The position numbers and the translations under genes were made by a program. This document shows positions 10,973 to 11,287 of a DNA stretch of 11,287 nucleotides, piece by piece. Source of the stretch: JAAYZM01 sp964510785 (GTDB taxonomy: Bacteria; Actinomycetota; Actinomycetes; Actinomycetales; Cellulomonadaceae). The stretch lies in assembly GCA_964510785.1 (NCBI GenBank), contig CAZECM010000096.1, positions 1 through 11,287 on the forward strand, read 5' to 3'. Position 1 is the first letter of the stretch; each line of letters begins with the position of its first letter. Under the pieces are notes generated by a model. The model made no database searches and was not told where the DNA came from. It was given only the letters and a program-made list of their open reading frames with translations.

Positions 10973-11287
10973 CGCCTACGCGCGTCGAGCAGGGCATGGA
11001 CTACCACTCGCTCAACGCGATGCTCAACCTGTATGACGTCGACGGGAAGATCCAGTTCGACAAGGACAGGGAAGCCGCGCGGGAGTACTTCCTGCAGCAC
11101 GTCAACCAGAACACCGTGTTCTTCCACACGCTCGACGAGCGGCTCGACTACCTCGTGGAGAACCACTACTACGACGCGGCCGTGCTCGAGCAGTACAGCC
11201 GCGAGTTCATCAAGCAGCTGCACGAGTTCGCGTACTCGAAGAAGTTCCGCTTCCAGACCTTCCTCGGCGCGTTCAAGTACTACACGA
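10954..11287 (+). CDS. nrdE: Class Ib ribonucleotide reductase alpha subunit, N-terminal part (partial)
   Basis: The first 111 or so codons of the catalytic subunit that reduces ribonucleoside diphosphates; the gene runs off the window. The stretches MDYHSLNAMLNLYD, GKIQFDKDREAAREYFLQHV, NQNTVFFHTLDERLDYLVE and KKFRFQTFLGAFKYYT are typical of the NrdE N-terminus, whose short form lacks the full ATP-cone found in NrdA. The start is uncertain. TTG 10954 (giving MATTTVTPTRVEQGMDY) follows GGGGAAG closely and overlaps nrdI by 19 bases. GTG 10969 would form a GTGA overlap with the nrdI stop as at other junctions here. ATG 10996 is also in frame. nrdF is expected further downstream. Confidence 0.95.
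   Translation, partial: MATTTVTPTRVEQGMDYHSLNAMLNLYDVDGKIQFDKDREAAREYFLQHVNQNTVFFHTLDERLDYLVENHYYDAAVLEQYSREFIKQLHEFAYSKKFRFQTFLGAFKYYT

Overview
This is a high-GC actinobacterial chromosome segment, most likely from the Micrococcales (a Cellulomonas/Promicromonospora-type organism; the family placement is an inference). The support is the very high G+C with G/C-ending codons, TANNNT-type -10 elements, frequent GTG/TTG starts, ATGA/GTGA gene overlaps, the small NrdH and DUF4235 proteins, and a class Ib nrdHIE operon behind NrdR-like boxes. No rRNA, tRNA, CRISPR array or transposase was seen.

Layout. (1) 1-1904, plus strand: the tail of an Mrp-type Na+/H+ antiporter operon (partial mrpD, then mrpE, mrpF, mrpG), every junction a 4-base start/stop overlap. 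(2) 1905-2916: a single DUF3800 gene with its own strong start and a terminator hairpin, less GC-biased than its neighbours. It is bounded by an imperfect 28-bp direct repeat whose right-hand copy is the 3' end of the next gene. (3) 2917-3180, minus strand: a small DUF4235 membrane protein, divergent from the next operon. (4) 3251-7630, plus strand: a TPP riboswitch followed by a thiamine ABC importer, with a lipoprotein (thiB), a fused two-domain permease (thiP) and an ATPase (thiQ). The start of thiQ carries a poly-C tract and a REP-like inverted repeat inside the reading frame. (5) 7631-7855: a convergent intergenic region holding a perfect 21-bp inverted repeat with a 63-nt spacer. (6) 7856-9549, minus strand: a translationally coupled MOSC-domain protein and tandem-GNAT acetyltransferase. 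(7) 9639-10066, plus strand: a DUF1540 eight-cysteine protein with two perfect palindromes around its predicted promoter and a long terminator hairpin. (8) 10171-11287, plus strand: a palindrome-rich control region with two NrdR-like boxes, then nrdH, nrdI and the beginning of nrdE.

How the parts work together. The Mrp subunits form one membrane complex for cation/proton exchange. The thi genes form one importer controlled by intracellular thiamine pyrophosphate, probably by masking the thiB ribosome-binding site. The nrd genes make the class Ib ribonucleotide reductase and its redox helpers under NrdR-type control. The most unusual item is the repeat-bounded DUF3800 islet, which looks like a roughly 1-kb insertion at the 3' end of the DUF4235 gene. 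The REP-like insertion in thiQ and the MITE-like inverted repeat downstream of it are the next most interesting. Everything else is ordinary core or near-core metabolism.
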